Below, one piece after another: positions 31,622 through 39,416 of a DNA stretch of 45,810 nt. The position numbers and the translations under genes are program-made. Position 1 is the stretch's first letter. The number at the start of each line of letters is the position of its first letter. The notes under the pieces were generated by a model. It worked only from the letters and a program-made list of their open reading frames with translations, searched no databases and was not told the origin of the DNA. Origin of the DNA: a virus; the IMG/VR virus record IMGVR_UViG_3300025098_000085, positions 1-45,810 of that record, one strand, 5' to 3'.

Positions 31622-33196
31622 TTATTGTGGTGGTTGTTCTTGTTGTTGTGCTTGTTGCATTGCCTGCATCTCAGCTTGTGCTGCCTTTTGATCGACAGCA
31701 GCCATTTGAGGTGCTTGCTGTTGTGCCATCATTGCTTGTTGTTGTTCCATAGCTTGCTGTTGCTCAGCCTGGAGATCTTGTACGCTCTTCACAAGGTTGA
31801 GAACATCAATACCTTGAGAAGCAGCGAAGCGTTTGATCACCTCATCTGTATTGATAAACTTAGCAATGGACTCGGGTCCAATAGTTTGAGCTAACACAGT
31901 AAGGAACTGTGTCAAGCTGTCACGATCTTGACCACGACCAAGGGCATTGATACCAGCAACAATTGTAGGTTTAACAATGTTCTTAGGAAGACGTGGGATG
32001 TCACCAGATTTTTGAGCCATGTCTAGCTTACGATTAAGGTAAGGGACAAGAAACTCAACAGTCAGCAGGGAGAACAAACCACCCAGCTGCTGCTCTAGCT
32101 CCATCTGTGTCATGCGGACCTCTTCTGCAGTGGTGCGCTCGCTTTGTCTCACATTGAGAATAAGGAAAGCTTCACTCAGACGACGTTCGAGAACAGAAGT
32201 CATTTGGTAAGCAGTACCAAAGTCAGCGGTCTTACCCACCTGGATGACAGCAACGTCATCAGGTCTCCCCTGAATTATAGCACCGTTGCCAGCGTTGGCA
32301 AGGGTAGCAGGCTTAGTGGTAGAACTGGGGTTCACCACAAACACTACCTTAGCAGCTGCTGCGCTTCCTTCAACCAGGGCTTGTGTCAGTGCTTCAAGTG
32401 ACTTCAGGTCACCAATGAACTGACCCACCCTACCACGTCCATAGTTCTCACCGTCAACAGTATTGAACCGCAACGGAATCCATGGGTTGGTAGCTTCTGG
32501 TGATTTACCTTCAGAACCTTTTAGCTTGTAATCATGTACCTCTTGATGCCATACAAAACGATTATTCTCTCGTCTCACATGTGTGTACACATCACATTCA
32601 TCATCATGATCCCCGTAGGTATCACTGACAGTTTGGTTCTGGAGATAATCTACAGGAAGTTTATCTTCAACTAATTTTTTGTTGATACGTTCTTTAGTGA
32701 CGATTTCAATCACGTTGCCGTTGCCATCACGATCGACAACAAAGCGATTCAAAGGATAAACCTTGAGTCCCTTACGACCCATGAATACCAGAACGTTACC
32801 ACCGACAACTAGATGTAGCAGTGCCTGATGCACCGCCACTCTATCATCAGTAGATGCAATGGATTCAAGGATGATTCGTTCGACTTTTGCGAAAGACAAA
32901 TCAAGTTCTGATTTAATCTCCGGACCCATCTCTTGCCCCAACTGACTTTCGTCAAGCTGTAGTTTAAAGAAGCTGGTTTGAACGGGCAGCAGAGCTAACA
33001 TCAACTTAGATGCCAGAGTGACTACACCTTTCGCACCAACGCTTTGGTATGGGGTGAGAAGGTTCTTCATGCCAGAGGTATGTTCCTCATGACCACGAAT
33101 CAAATAAGGGAGTGTCAGTTTAGATGCCTGTTCAGCTTCGTTTAAGAACTGAGAACGGTCACTGGATAAAACGTCATAGCGAGTTTTAGCTGACAT
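31622..33196 (-). CDS. Portal / head-tail connector (T7 gp8-like)
   Basis: 524 aa, normal for T7-type connectors. Visible landmarks are Y-L-I-R-G-H-E-E-H near residue 32, P-Y-Q-S-V-G-A-K-G-V, N-V-L-V-F-M-G-R-K-G, and N-Y-G-R-G-R-V-G-Q-F-I-G-D-L-K-S-L. The last 50 residues are a Gln/Ala-rich helix (QQAMEQQQAMMAQQQAPQ), the crown region. It forms the dodecameric DNA gate. Confidence 0.93.
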   Translation of the reverse strand: MSAKTRYDVLSSDRSQFLNEAEQASKLTLPYLIRGHEEHTSGMKNLLTPYQSVGAKGVVTLASKLMLALLPVQTSFFKLQLDESQLGQEMGPEIKSELDLSFAKVERIILESIASTDDRVAVHQALLHLVVGGNVLVFMGRKGLKVYPLNRFVVDRDGNGNVIEIVTKERINKKLVEDKLPVDYLQNQTVSDTYGDHDDECDVYTHVRRENNRFVWHQEVHDYKLKGSEGKSPEATNPWIPLRFNTVDGENYGRGRVGQFIGDLKSLEALTQALVEGSAAAAKVVFVVNPSSTTKPATLANAGNGAIIQGRPDDVAVIQVGKTADFGTAYQMTSVLERRLSEAFLILNVRQSERTTAEEVRMTQMELEQQLGGLFSLLTVEFLVPYLNRKLDMAQKSGDIPRLPKNIVKPTIVAGINALGRGQDRDSLTQFLTVLAQTIGPESIAKFINTDEVIKRFAASQGIDVLNLVKSVQDLQAEQQQAMEQQQAMMAQQQAPQMAAVDQKAAQAEMQAMQQAQQQEQPPQ

Positions 33197-33200
33197 CGTT

Positions 33201-33626
33201 TTAAATGTTCATTGATTTAATTTGTAGCTCAGGCCGACTAAACCTGGTTGAAGCACCAGGTCGGATAACCATCGACTTACCAGCATTTAGTACCTGAGCA
33301 CTTTGTTGTGGAGCAGCTTGTCTAGTTTGAGCTTCTAAAGCTTGCTGCTGCATTTGTTGTATCCTCTCTTCGTTTCTAGCCTGAGCTTCAGCAAACTTTT
33401 GGTTAGCCTCTTTCATTTGGTTTTGAAAGGTGCTCTGTAAATCTTTAATTTGATTTTCAAAACTTGCAGACTGCTTTTGTTGCAGATAATCTTGGGCACG
33501 ATGACCAAAGAAAAACTTTTGATCGTAGCCGGCTTTAATAATATCTGCAATACTCATCCCGGCGGCCTCTGCTTTTTTTACAGGATTTAATCCTTGGCCC
33601 CCATATGTCGCTCTAAAGTCAGCCAT
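33201..33626 (-). CDS. Coiled-coil protein with NI tail, copy 1
   Basis: 141 aa. Residues 50-110 are a Gln/Glu-rich coiled coil (SFENQIKDLQSTFQNQMKEA), and the end reads S-T-R-F-S-R-P-E-L-Q-I-K-S-M-N-I. The next gene ends with a similar A-F-S-R-R-G-M-R-I-S-S-L-N-I, so the two share tail design. Position next to the portal suggests a head or internal virion component. Family not named. Confidence 0.7.
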   Translation of the reverse strand: MADFRATYGGQGLNPVKKAEAAGMSIADIIKAGYDQKFFFGHRAQDYLQQKQSASFENQIKDLQSTFQNQMKEANQKFAEAQARNEERIQQMQQQALEAQTRQAAPQQSAQVLNAGKSMVIRPGASTRFSRPELQIKSMNI

Positions 33627-33629
33627 AAT

Positions 33630-34334
33630 TTAGATATTGAGAGAAGAGATACGCATACCACGCCGGCTAAATGCACCGGACATACCACGTCTAGCAATTT
33701 GTGTGGCAGTTCCACTAGAGCCGTCAGCCATCTTGACACCCGCTACTTGAGGACGTTCTGACTGGTTAACCTGTGACTGAAGCATCTGCTGCTGTAAAGC
33801 AGCCATGCGGTCATTTTGTGAAGCCTGCATTTGTTGGAACATCGATTGTTGCTCCTGCATACTTTGTATAAACCCAGCCTGCATCTCTGCAATCTGATCA
33901 GCTAACAGGTCCTCGGCTGATGGACCCTCAGGGGTTGGGGTTTCTGGTACCGCTGGATCAGGATCAGTTGGCAGTGGTGTCGGTTCAAATCCAGTTGGCT
34001 TATCAGGCTCCCTATTCCCCTTGTTATTCCGATCGGGTCGGCGTCCACGGTTGTCATATTCACTTATCTGGCGTGCAAAATCAGCACGTTCTGCACCACG
34101 TTTAATCTTCAGTGGTTCGTAGGTAGGACGTTTAGCAGCGGGAGTTCGATAGCTCTGTGCTCGTCGGTCAAACTCACGTGCTGCCTGGCGATAGTCACCG
34201 ATCCTACGGTTCCTAATTTTACGTAGGCTGATGCCTTTTTTAGCTGCCTTACGGCCTTCCTTTTTACTGATCTTACCGTCGCGGCTGATCTCGGAAATAA
34301 ATTCCCTTCTTTTAGCCTTCGATTTTTTACCCAT
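33630..34334 (-). CDS. Coiled-coil protein with NI tail, copy 2
   Basis: 234 aa. Basic N-terminal third (GKKSKAKRREFISEI, KKEGRKAAKKGISLRKI), then a Pro-rich linker (PTPLPTDPDPAVPETPT-like), a Gln/Met coiled coil (QEQQSMFQQMQASQNDRM) and the tail R-I-S-S-L-N-I. ATG 34334 is chosen since it overlaps the upstream stop; the frame is open 10 codons more. Function unknown, perhaps virion. Confidence 0.7.
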   Translation of the reverse strand: MGKKSKAKRREFISEISRDGKISKKEGRKAAKKGISLRKIRNRRIGDYRQAAREFDRRAQSYRTPAAKRPTYEPLKIKRGAERADFARQISEYDNRGRRPDRNNKGNREPDKPTGFEPTPLPTDPDPAVPETPTPEGPSAEDLLADQIAEMQAGFIQSMQEQQSMFQQMQASQNDRMAALQQQMLQSQVNQSERPQVAGVKMADGSSGTATQIARRGMSGAFSRRGMRISSLNI

Positions 34335-34531
34335 TAGTTCTCCTCCATGTATTGGATGACCCACTCAACGACACTACGCTGACCAGATCGGTACATAATT
34401 TTTTCCATTGAATCTTCTGGTGTAGGATTGGTGGGTGGAAAAGATTCTTCCAGCTTAGCAAGCATGGCATTTGCTGTCATACCCCTAACATCTAGAAGAT
34501 TAAGGTCAGGCATATTGGGGGAGGTTGACAT
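34334..34531 (-). CDS. Hypothetical 65-aa protein
   Basis: Starts MSTSPNMPDLNLLDVRGMTA; contains A-M-L-A-K-L-E-E-S-F-P and ends V-E-W-V-I-Q-Y-M-E-E-N. Overlaps the end of nrdB by 26 nt in another frame, so the longer open frame upstream is a shadow of nrdB. No family recognised. Confidence 0.65.
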   Translation of the reverse strand: MSTSPNMPDLNLLDVRGMTANAMLAKLEESFPPTNPTPEDSMEKIMYRSGQRSVVEWVIQYMEEN

Positions 34532-35222
34532 TACTATGCTCAAAAAAGGCTGGCATTCTAGCAGATTTAGTTGCGGACAACTCTGGGGCTTTGCCCTCAT
34601 ACATCAGCCGGTCGCTAGAATCCAGCCAAAATTTTTTGTCCAAATATTTATCGGTAGTATTAATACCTAGTGGTTGCATTACCCAATTGATAGTTGCCTT
34701 CCTGAGTTTATCAAGAGAAGGACTGATGTTATACCCCAGCTCAGTATGAACCAGACTATTGGTAGCCACATGAATTTGTTCATCTCTGGAAATATCAGCG
34801 CTGACGGTTCTCATCCCAGCGTCACCATTAAAGCGGAAGAATGGTAAAAGAACGAAGAAAATCGCACGCTCGGCAACCATCGCTTTGGTGATCGTATGAT
34901 CTGGATGTGCCTCCCAAGCGGTCTTAAGCCGAAGGGCTTCCTTTTCAGCTTGCGGATCAACACCGTAAGCATTGGCGATGTAACCAAGTGCGATGTCATG
35001 GTTTTCTTCATCTTTAACGTTGGATTCCAGTATTTCACGGGCCAACGTTGGTACTTCACTATTGAGGGCATTGGTGATAAAATCTCCCACAGGCAGTTCC
35101 ATATGTCGCAATGCAAGAGCACGGAAGATTGCTTCCTCCGCGCCCTCTTTGCATGTACCAGCAGTTGTCTGTACTGGTGTCCATTTGCGCTTCCGCGCCA
35201 TCATCTTTTCGTAAGGGTTCAT
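34506..35222 (-). CDS. nrdB: Ribonucleotide reductase class I small subunit, Tyr-less
   Basis: 238 aa, shorter than cellular NrdB (about 320-375). Ferritin-like metal ligands are present: E-E-A-I-F helix, D-E-E-N-H (ExxH), A-E-R-A-I-F-F, and D-E-Q-I-H (ExxH). At the position of the radical tyrosine (four after the first ligand His; Y122 in E. coli) there is Leu (H-D-I-A-L). It would make the radical for NrdA with a metal cofactor that needs no Tyr. The ATG overlaps the nrdA stop (ATGA). Related cyanophage genes were long called hypothetical. Confidence 0.85.
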   Translation of the reverse strand: MNPYEKMMARKRKWTPVQTTAGTCKEGAEEAIFRALALRHMELPVGDFITNALNSEVPTLAREILESNVKDEENHDIALGYIANAYGVDPQAEKEALRLKTAWEAHPDHTITKAMVAERAIFFVLLPFFRFNGDAGMRTVSADISRDEQIHVATNSLVHTELGYNISPSLDKLRKATINWVMQPLGINTTDKYLDKKFWLDSSDRLMYEGKAPELSATKSARMPAFFEHSNVNLPQYA

Positions 35223-36595
35223 TCTGCACAATCACATTGAGGTTCTGGTGTGTCCTCAAGCAGGCTGTTCAGATAATCATCGACTTCACTCTCTTCGAGA
35301 GCAGCATACGCGCTTGACTTATCTTGAACGTCGCCCATAACTTGGAGACTATAATAAAGAGAAGTCTGGGGCGATTCAAGCCACTCCTGGATGAACGCTT
35401 CATCATACGTGACCACATCGGACCACGAATTGAAGCTGTAACCATGTAGAAGTCCAGTCTTGTTAAGTAGAGTCATGATGCCATCGGCAACACGTTTGTA
35501 GGCTTCCCAGCCCACCTTAGAGGCGATCTCTACGTCACCGTAGTTGTATGTTTGTACTCCGAAAGTACCTGAGTCGCGATCAACTGTCTGCGAGATAGGC
35601 GGAGCGATTTCTGGAGTGCAAGTATAGCCATCCAGATCTGTGCTTCGATAACTGCAGGAGGCAGTTGGCGCAATAGCAAAGGCTCGAACCATTTTAGCGT
35701 TGCGAGCAATGCTGGCTGCAGACTCAATGCCAGCGTTAATTTGGGTGACAAGTTCATAGGCTGCAGACCGTACTGATTCTCCTTTGTTGAATTGTTCCAA
35801 CGCACGTCCAAACTGGTCATACGTTACTCCGTATCGACGAAGTAGGTTAGCGAGTCCGAGGATACCGAGCCCCACTTGTCGGTCAGTTTCGCTAGGGAGA
35901 TACTCTCCGCTGCTGCCGACACCTGTCTTACCATGGAGTTCGCACAATTGGGACATACCTTCAGTAAAAGCGTTAGGGATGTCGTCGAACTCACAGGCAC
36001 CGAGATTGACATGTTGGAGTAAACAGGTACCTCGTGAGGGCAGGTAAACTTCAAGGCAGACATTACCTCGGATTCGATTTCCTTCATTGTCGTATTTTAC
36101 TTTGTTGAGCCAAATGTCACCTGATTTAATACCGAAGAGAATGTCCTCCTTAAACGTACACCTCTCCCACCACTCATCGGTGATGTTGATGCAACGTTTA
36201 ACCCACGGTAGCTCGGATCTAGGAGTAGAAATAAATTCACGAGCATCAGGGTGGCTAAGGTCCAAATGACATACCACCGCGCCGTTCTTGTAGATACCCC
36301 CACGACGAAGGATTTCATTTAGTGTTGAGTAGATTTTAGCAAAGGAGACCGGTCCAGATGCAACCAATCCTTTTCCATTTTCTTCACCTCGGGGTCGCAA
36401 TCGCGACAGGTGTACCGCGCAGCCTGCTCCGAAACGTAGAGCATGTGATACAAATCGCCAGCTTGCTTCAATTCCATCGGGTCCCTCCATTGAGTCTTCG
36501 ACAGTGAATACGGTGCACGAAACCGGTAGGCGGGACGTTGGGTCATCGATCCAAGATTGGACACGTCCCGTGCGAGAAATATAAGATGCGGTCAT
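35219..36595 (-). CDS. nrdA: Ribonucleotide reductase class I large subunit
   Basis: 458 aa, without N-terminal ATP cone, so allosteric activity control is reduced. Key residues are all visible: Cys27 (P-V-S-C-T) and Cys201 (N-L-G-A-C) as the redox pair, Asn178-x-Cys180-x-Glu182 as the active-site triad, P-T-A-S-C-S for phosphate binding, Tyr-Tyr in S-L-Y-Y-S-L-Q for radical transfer, and a C-terminal C-D-C-A-E tail to accept electrons. Converts ribonucleotides to deoxyribonucleotides. The N-x-C-x-E form with a radical-transfer Tyr pair and adjacent nrdB shows class I rather than class II. Confidence 0.93.
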   Translation of the reverse strand: MTASYISRTGRVQSWIDDPTSRLPVSCTVFTVEDSMEGPDGIEASWRFVSHALRFGAGCAVHLSRLRPRGEENGKGLVASGPVSFAKIYSTLNEILRRGGIYKNGAVVCHLDLSHPDAREFISTPRSELPWVKRCINITDEWWERCTFKEDILFGIKSGDIWLNKVKYDNEGNRIRGNVCLEVYLPSRGTCLLQHVNLGACEFDDIPNAFTEGMSQLCELHGKTGVGSSGEYLPSETDRQVGLGILGLANLLRRYGVTYDQFGRALEQFNKGESVRSAAYELVTQINAGIESAASIARNAKMVRAFAIAPTASCSYRSTDLDGYTCTPEIAPPISQTVDRDSGTFGVQTYNYGDVEIASKVGWEAYKRVADGIMTLLNKTGLLHGYSFNSWSDVVTYDEAFIQEWLESPQTSLYYSLQVMGDVQDKSSAYAALEESEVDDYLNSLLEDTPEPQCDCAE

Positions 36596-36975
36596 GGGTT
36601 GATAAGGTCGTTCAATACAGGTGGTTGGTAGTTTGGTCCTTTGAGAACCTTGCCGTCAGCACGGCGAATAGGTGTACCGTCTAATCCTAGCTTAGACAGG
36701 TTGCTTCTGTGGACGCGATCCAGCGCTTCCTCCAGATCCCACTCCATATTCTCAGCATATTGAAAGCAAACATACACAAGGTCTGCAAGTTCTTTCAGTT
36801 CGTTTTCGTAAGGTTCGTTGTGAAAAGCACTACGGAATTCATTGTACTCTTCATCGATCAAACCCAGTTGCATAGTCCGGTTGTCCGGCGTATTCTGGAT
36901 CCCATACGCTGAACGGAATTGAATTGCTTGATCGCTCAGACTGTTCGACCTGCAGTGTTGTGTGTTTGAGTTCAT
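36592..36975 (-). CDS. mazG: MazG-like nucleotide pyrophosphohydrolase
   Basis: 127 aa from ATG 36975. The all-alpha NTP-PPase core is seen as G-L-I-D-E-E-Y-N-E-F (ExxxE) and L-K-E-L-A-D-L-V-Y-V (ExxD), then D-G-T-P-I-R-R-A-D-G-K-V-L-K-G-P-N-Y. Such phage MazG proteins hydrolyse dNTP/NTPs or adjust the host alarmone; the target is not shown here. The 3' end overlaps nrdA (ATGA), and the start overlaps the DUF3310-like gene in another frame. The longer frame to 37068 is a shadow of that gene. Confidence 0.85.
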   Translation of the reverse strand: MNSNTQHCRSNSLSDQAIQFRSAYGIQNTPDNRTMQLGLIDEEYNEFRSAFHNEPYENELKELADLVYVCFQYAENMEWDLEEALDRVHRSNLSKLGLDGTPIRRADGKVLKGPNYQPPVLNDLINP

Positions 36976-37153
36976 TTTCAAGGTAGTGGATAGCCTTTTT
37001 AAGATCTTTCTCTTTCGATTCAGAAGACTTGTAACCGGCTCTGCAAATATATTTAATAGCACAGCCAAGATGATAGTTTAAATCCCAGTCTCGGATTGCA
37101 TCCCAGCATTCGATTGATCCTCGGGTGTAGTAGTCGGGTGAAAAGTGGGCCAT
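36851..37153 (-). CDS. DUF3310-like protein
   Basis: 100 aa. H-F-S-P-D-Y-Y-T-R-G-S-I-E-C-W-D-A-I then N-Y-H-L-G-C-A-I-K-Y-I-C-R-A-G-Y-K and D-L-K-K-A-I-H-Y-L-E-N-E-L match the small DUF3310 domain found near phage nucleotide-metabolism genes (family form: the YLxRxGxK segment). It may act as a nucleotide or kinase-related binding module; no activity proven. Its last 42 codons overlap mazG. Confidence 0.85.
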   Translation of the reverse strand: MAHFSPDYYTRGSIECWDAIRDWDLNYHLGCAIKYICRAGYKSSESKEKDLKKAIHYLENELKHTTLQVEQSERSSNSIPFSVWDPEYAGQPDYATGFDR

Positions 37154-37350
37154 TTTTTAACTAGGTTACTGACGGTATTGGATAGGACAAAGTTTTGTTT
37201 TTGCAATGCAAGGAAGACAGTAATGATGTCCTCCTTTGTTGCATCAGGAAGTAGATCGTTTAGCCTTCTCATCTTTAGATCCTGCTCCATCGTCAATTCG
37301 ATAATCGGCGGCGGGGGTCCAAAGAATTGGCTGTTGCTTGTGGAAGTCAT
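37078..37350 (-). CDS. Hypothetical 90-aa protein overlapping exonuclease
   Basis: From ATG 37350 (MTSTSNSQFFGPPPPIIEL) or from ATG 37290 (MEQDLKMRRLN). The core L-L-P-D-A-T-K-E-D-I-I-T-V-F-L-A-L-Q-K-Q is a regular helix pair, like other small cyanophage proteins in this position. It overlaps the end of the exonuclease gene by more than 100 nt if the first start is right, and 76 nt of the DUF3310 gene. Function unknown. Confidence 0.6.
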   Translation of the reverse strand: MTSTSNSQFFGPPPPIIELTMEQDLKMRRLNDLLPDATKEDIITVFLALQKQNFVLSNTVSNLVKKWPTFHPTTTPEDQSNAGMQSETGI

Positions 37351-38029
37351 AGTCAGATGCTGTGAGGATCTTTGCAAGTCTTGCATTTTCGAGGGCAACA
37401 TCTTCCGAAAGATCTTTGTCAGCAAACGCTTGGGTGACAGTCTTCCAAGAATACCCCTTCTCTTCAAAGAGGGTGATTGCACGTTTAACACCAATACCGG
37501 GACAACCGGCGTAACCATCTGTCTGATCTCCTGCTAATGTTTGTATAAGGTGCCACTTCTCTCCCTCTGCCTTTTCCACATTCATCATTTCTGACATGTC
37601 AAAGAGGCGACCAGGGATTTGGCGCATGTCCTTATCGGGTGAGCAGATGCAGCACTTGCCACTGTTCTGTGTAGCATAAATACCCAAGGCATCGTCAGCC
37701 TCAAGCGTTGGCATGATTACAACTTTGTACTCAGTCTTGAGTCGGTTGATCACACGTTTGTAACCGCAAGGTTTCTTACGATTGCGATGCCCTTTGTATG
37801 CGGGCTGGATAGATTTACGAAAGTTTACACTATCGCTAAAGAACAGAATTAGTTCAGGTACATCCCAAAGAAAATTGTTAATGATCTTGAGAAGCTCACG
37901 CTTGACAGCAGCATAGGCTTCGCTGAATTTACTTGTGACTAGAATTACATCATCACCCCAATCAATTTCTGTTTCGGTAGCAGCACAGCATTTGTAGACC
38001 ACGTAATCGGCGTCTACAAGTAACTTCAC
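37244..38029 (-). CDS. 5'-3' exonuclease (T7 gp6-like)
   Basis: 261 aa with a GTG start overlapping the upstream stop (GTGA). FEN/PIN signature: L-L-V-D-A-D-Y near the N-terminus, Y-K-G-H-R-N-R-K, L-E-A-D-D-A-L-G-I, S-P-D-K-D-M-R-Q-I-P, and A-G-D-Q-T-D-G-Y-A-G-C-P-G-I-G, giving the acidic metal sites and helix-hairpin-helix. Degrades host DNA and removes RNA primers. Lies just after the polymerase as in T7. Confidence 0.93.
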   Translation of the reverse strand: MKLLVDADYVVYKCCAATETEIDWGDDVILVTSKFSEAYAAVKRELLKIINNFLWDVPELILFFSDSVNFRKSIQPAYKGHRNRKKPCGYKRVINRLKTEYKVVIMPTLEADDALGIYATQNSGKCCICSPDKDMRQIPGRLFDMSEMMNVEKAEGEKWHLIQTLAGDQTDGYAGCPGIGVKRAITLFEEKGYSWKTVTQAFADKDLSEDVALENARLAKILTASDYDFHKQQPILWTPAADYRIDDGAGSKDEKAKRSTS

Positions 38030-38145
38030 CTACCTTGTCCTCGGTATGCTTTCTTACCACGCTTGGGTACAGAGTTACGTCCTTGTCCTTGGCGGGTTTT
38101 CTTTGCGACTGATTTAATCTCAGCCTTGTTCTTTTTGCTGTACAT
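38026..38145 (-). CDS. Small basic 39-aa protein
   Basis: MYSKKNKAEIKSVAKKTRQG followed by Q-G-R-N-S-V-P-K-R-G-K-K-A-Y-R-G-Q-G-R. It starts on the polymerase stop (TAATG) and ends in the exonuclease start (GTGA). The tail K-R-G-K-K-A-Y-R-G-Q-G occurs in small proteins of many cyanophages. Probably a nucleic-acid-binding helper of replication (inference). Confidence 0.72.
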   Translation of the reverse strand: MYSKKNKAEIKSVAKKTRQGQGRNSVPKRGKKAYRGQGR

Positions 38146-39416
38146 TAATGGGTTTCACTCCAGTTGTTTCCGTGTGTTGCTTCCGCGTCGATTCGGATGC
38201 GCATGTTGTAGTACTCCCCAGCCGCTGTAGCGCTATATACCAGGGATGTAGATAGGTCTCCGACGTGCTCAGGGGCACACTCGAATTGTAGCTCGTCATG
38301 AATAAATCCTAATTGAGCAGCACATATCTGTGCCTCTCTCATTGTATCTTGGTTGATTACCATCCAACGCTTCGCAACCACACCGGCTCCTGACTGGAGG
38401 CAGTAGTTCAAAGCTTTGTGAGGCGAGTCAACGTTAACTTTTCGTCCATCGATAGACTTGATGAACCCTCTTTCTGCAGCTTGTTTAATAGCTTTGAGTA
38501 GGCCATCCAATCCATCAACCGCGTCCACATACGCGGCACGAATCTCTTTACCTTTCTTTTTTGCAGCGCTGGTTGATAGCTGTTGGTCATAAGAGTGTCC
38601 GATTTTTTCGTCACCTGCACCGTATAGAAAAGCGTAGGTCACGGTTTTCACTTGTCGCCTTGAGATTCCAATCTTGTCAGCATTGATCTGATGGATGTCA
38701 TCCTCAAGTAATAGTTTTGCGTATCTTCCTCCGTCATACCGTGCAAGATAATGAGCGAGCATCCGAAGCTCAATCCCGCTAAGATCAGCGCCGACCATAC
38801 GTAAACCCGGACTTGGTATAAAGAGTCTTCTAAATCTTTCATCTGATGGGACTTGCCCGAGGTTGGGATTACGGTGAGCACAGCGAAAAGTATTAGTCGC
38901 TACACTACAATGGTGGTGAATTCTTTTAGCACTCGTACTCAACTTCAGCCAGGCGTTCGCGCCTTCGCTGATCATTCCAAGCATCTTCGTTATCGTCAAA
39001 ATCCGGAGGAACATCGTCGCTACTTCCGAATTCATCTCCTTCAGGATCACCTCGTCGATAACAGGTTTCCCAGTAGTTGTCTTCTGGCTTGGAGTCCAGC
39101 CATAGAATTGTTGCAAGATCCATGATATATGATCCCGTGATGATGTGTTGAGTTCTTTCAGTCGAGTAAAGGGTGCACCCTTGACATATCCTTGCGTGCG
39201 GTTATCTCGTTTAGGAGTGAATTCCGATCCTCGGACGAAAGGGTGCCGGTTTCGTAGTAGCTCTTCAGTTTCTCGTAGTTCTCTGGTGAGAGAAGATGCA
39301 AGTTGCCATGCAGCGTTCTCATCAAAAGACCATCCATGAATCTCCTGCTCCGTAAGGATTTGTTGTACTTCGTGTTCTAACGCGACCCATTCAGGTAGGG
39401 TTGGAAGTGTTTCCAT
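38145..39416 (-). CDS. DNA polymerase, polymerase domain (T7 gp5-like)
   Basis: 423 aa from ATG 39416 (METLPTLPEW). Family A motifs: motif A V-G-A-D-L-S-G-I-E-L-R-M-L, motif B R-R-Q-V-K-T-V-T-Y-A-F-L-Y-G-A-G-D-E-K-I-G, motif C G-F-I-H-D-E-L-Q-F-E. The O-helix position equivalent to T7 Tyr526 is Tyr, commonly linked to lytic phages. The 3'-5' exonuclease domain is in a separate upstream ORF, overlapping by 40 nt in another frame. Either two proteins that associate, a frameshift, or a sequence error. Confidence 0.9.
   Translation of the reverse strand: METLPTLPEWVALEHEVQQILTEQEIHGWSFDENAAWQLASSLTRELRETEELLRNRHPFVRGSEFTPKRDNRTQGYVKGAPFTRLKELNTSSRDHISWILQQFYGWTPSQKTTTGKPVIDEVILKEMNSEVATMFLRILTITKMLGMISEGANAWLKLSTSAKRIHHHCSVATNTFRCAHRNPNLGQVPSDERFRRLFIPSPGLRMVGADLSGIELRMLAHYLARYDGGRYAKLLLEDDIHQINADKIGISRRQVKTVTYAFLYGAGDEKIGHSYDQQLSTSAAKKKGKEIRAAYVDAVDGLDGLLKAIKQAAERGFIKSIDGRKVNVDSPHKALNYCLQSGAGVVAKRWMVINQDTMREAQICAAQLGFIHDELQFECAPEHVGDLSTSLVYSATAAGEYYNMRIRIDAEATHGNNWSETH

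Noticed and set aside
35219-36595. Class II (B12-dependent) ribonucleotide reductase
   Set aside because: Adjacent NrdB with metal ligands, radical-transfer Tyr pair and N-x-C-x-E triad indicate class I.
38408-39125. Several minus- and plus-strand ORFs within the polymerase gene
   Set aside because: Shadows of the polymerase reading frame without own start signals or motif content.
39377-39416. Programmed -1 frameshift in DNA polymerase
   Set aside because: No X-XXY-YYZ heptamer seen in the overlap; a separate ATG start or a sequence error is as likely.
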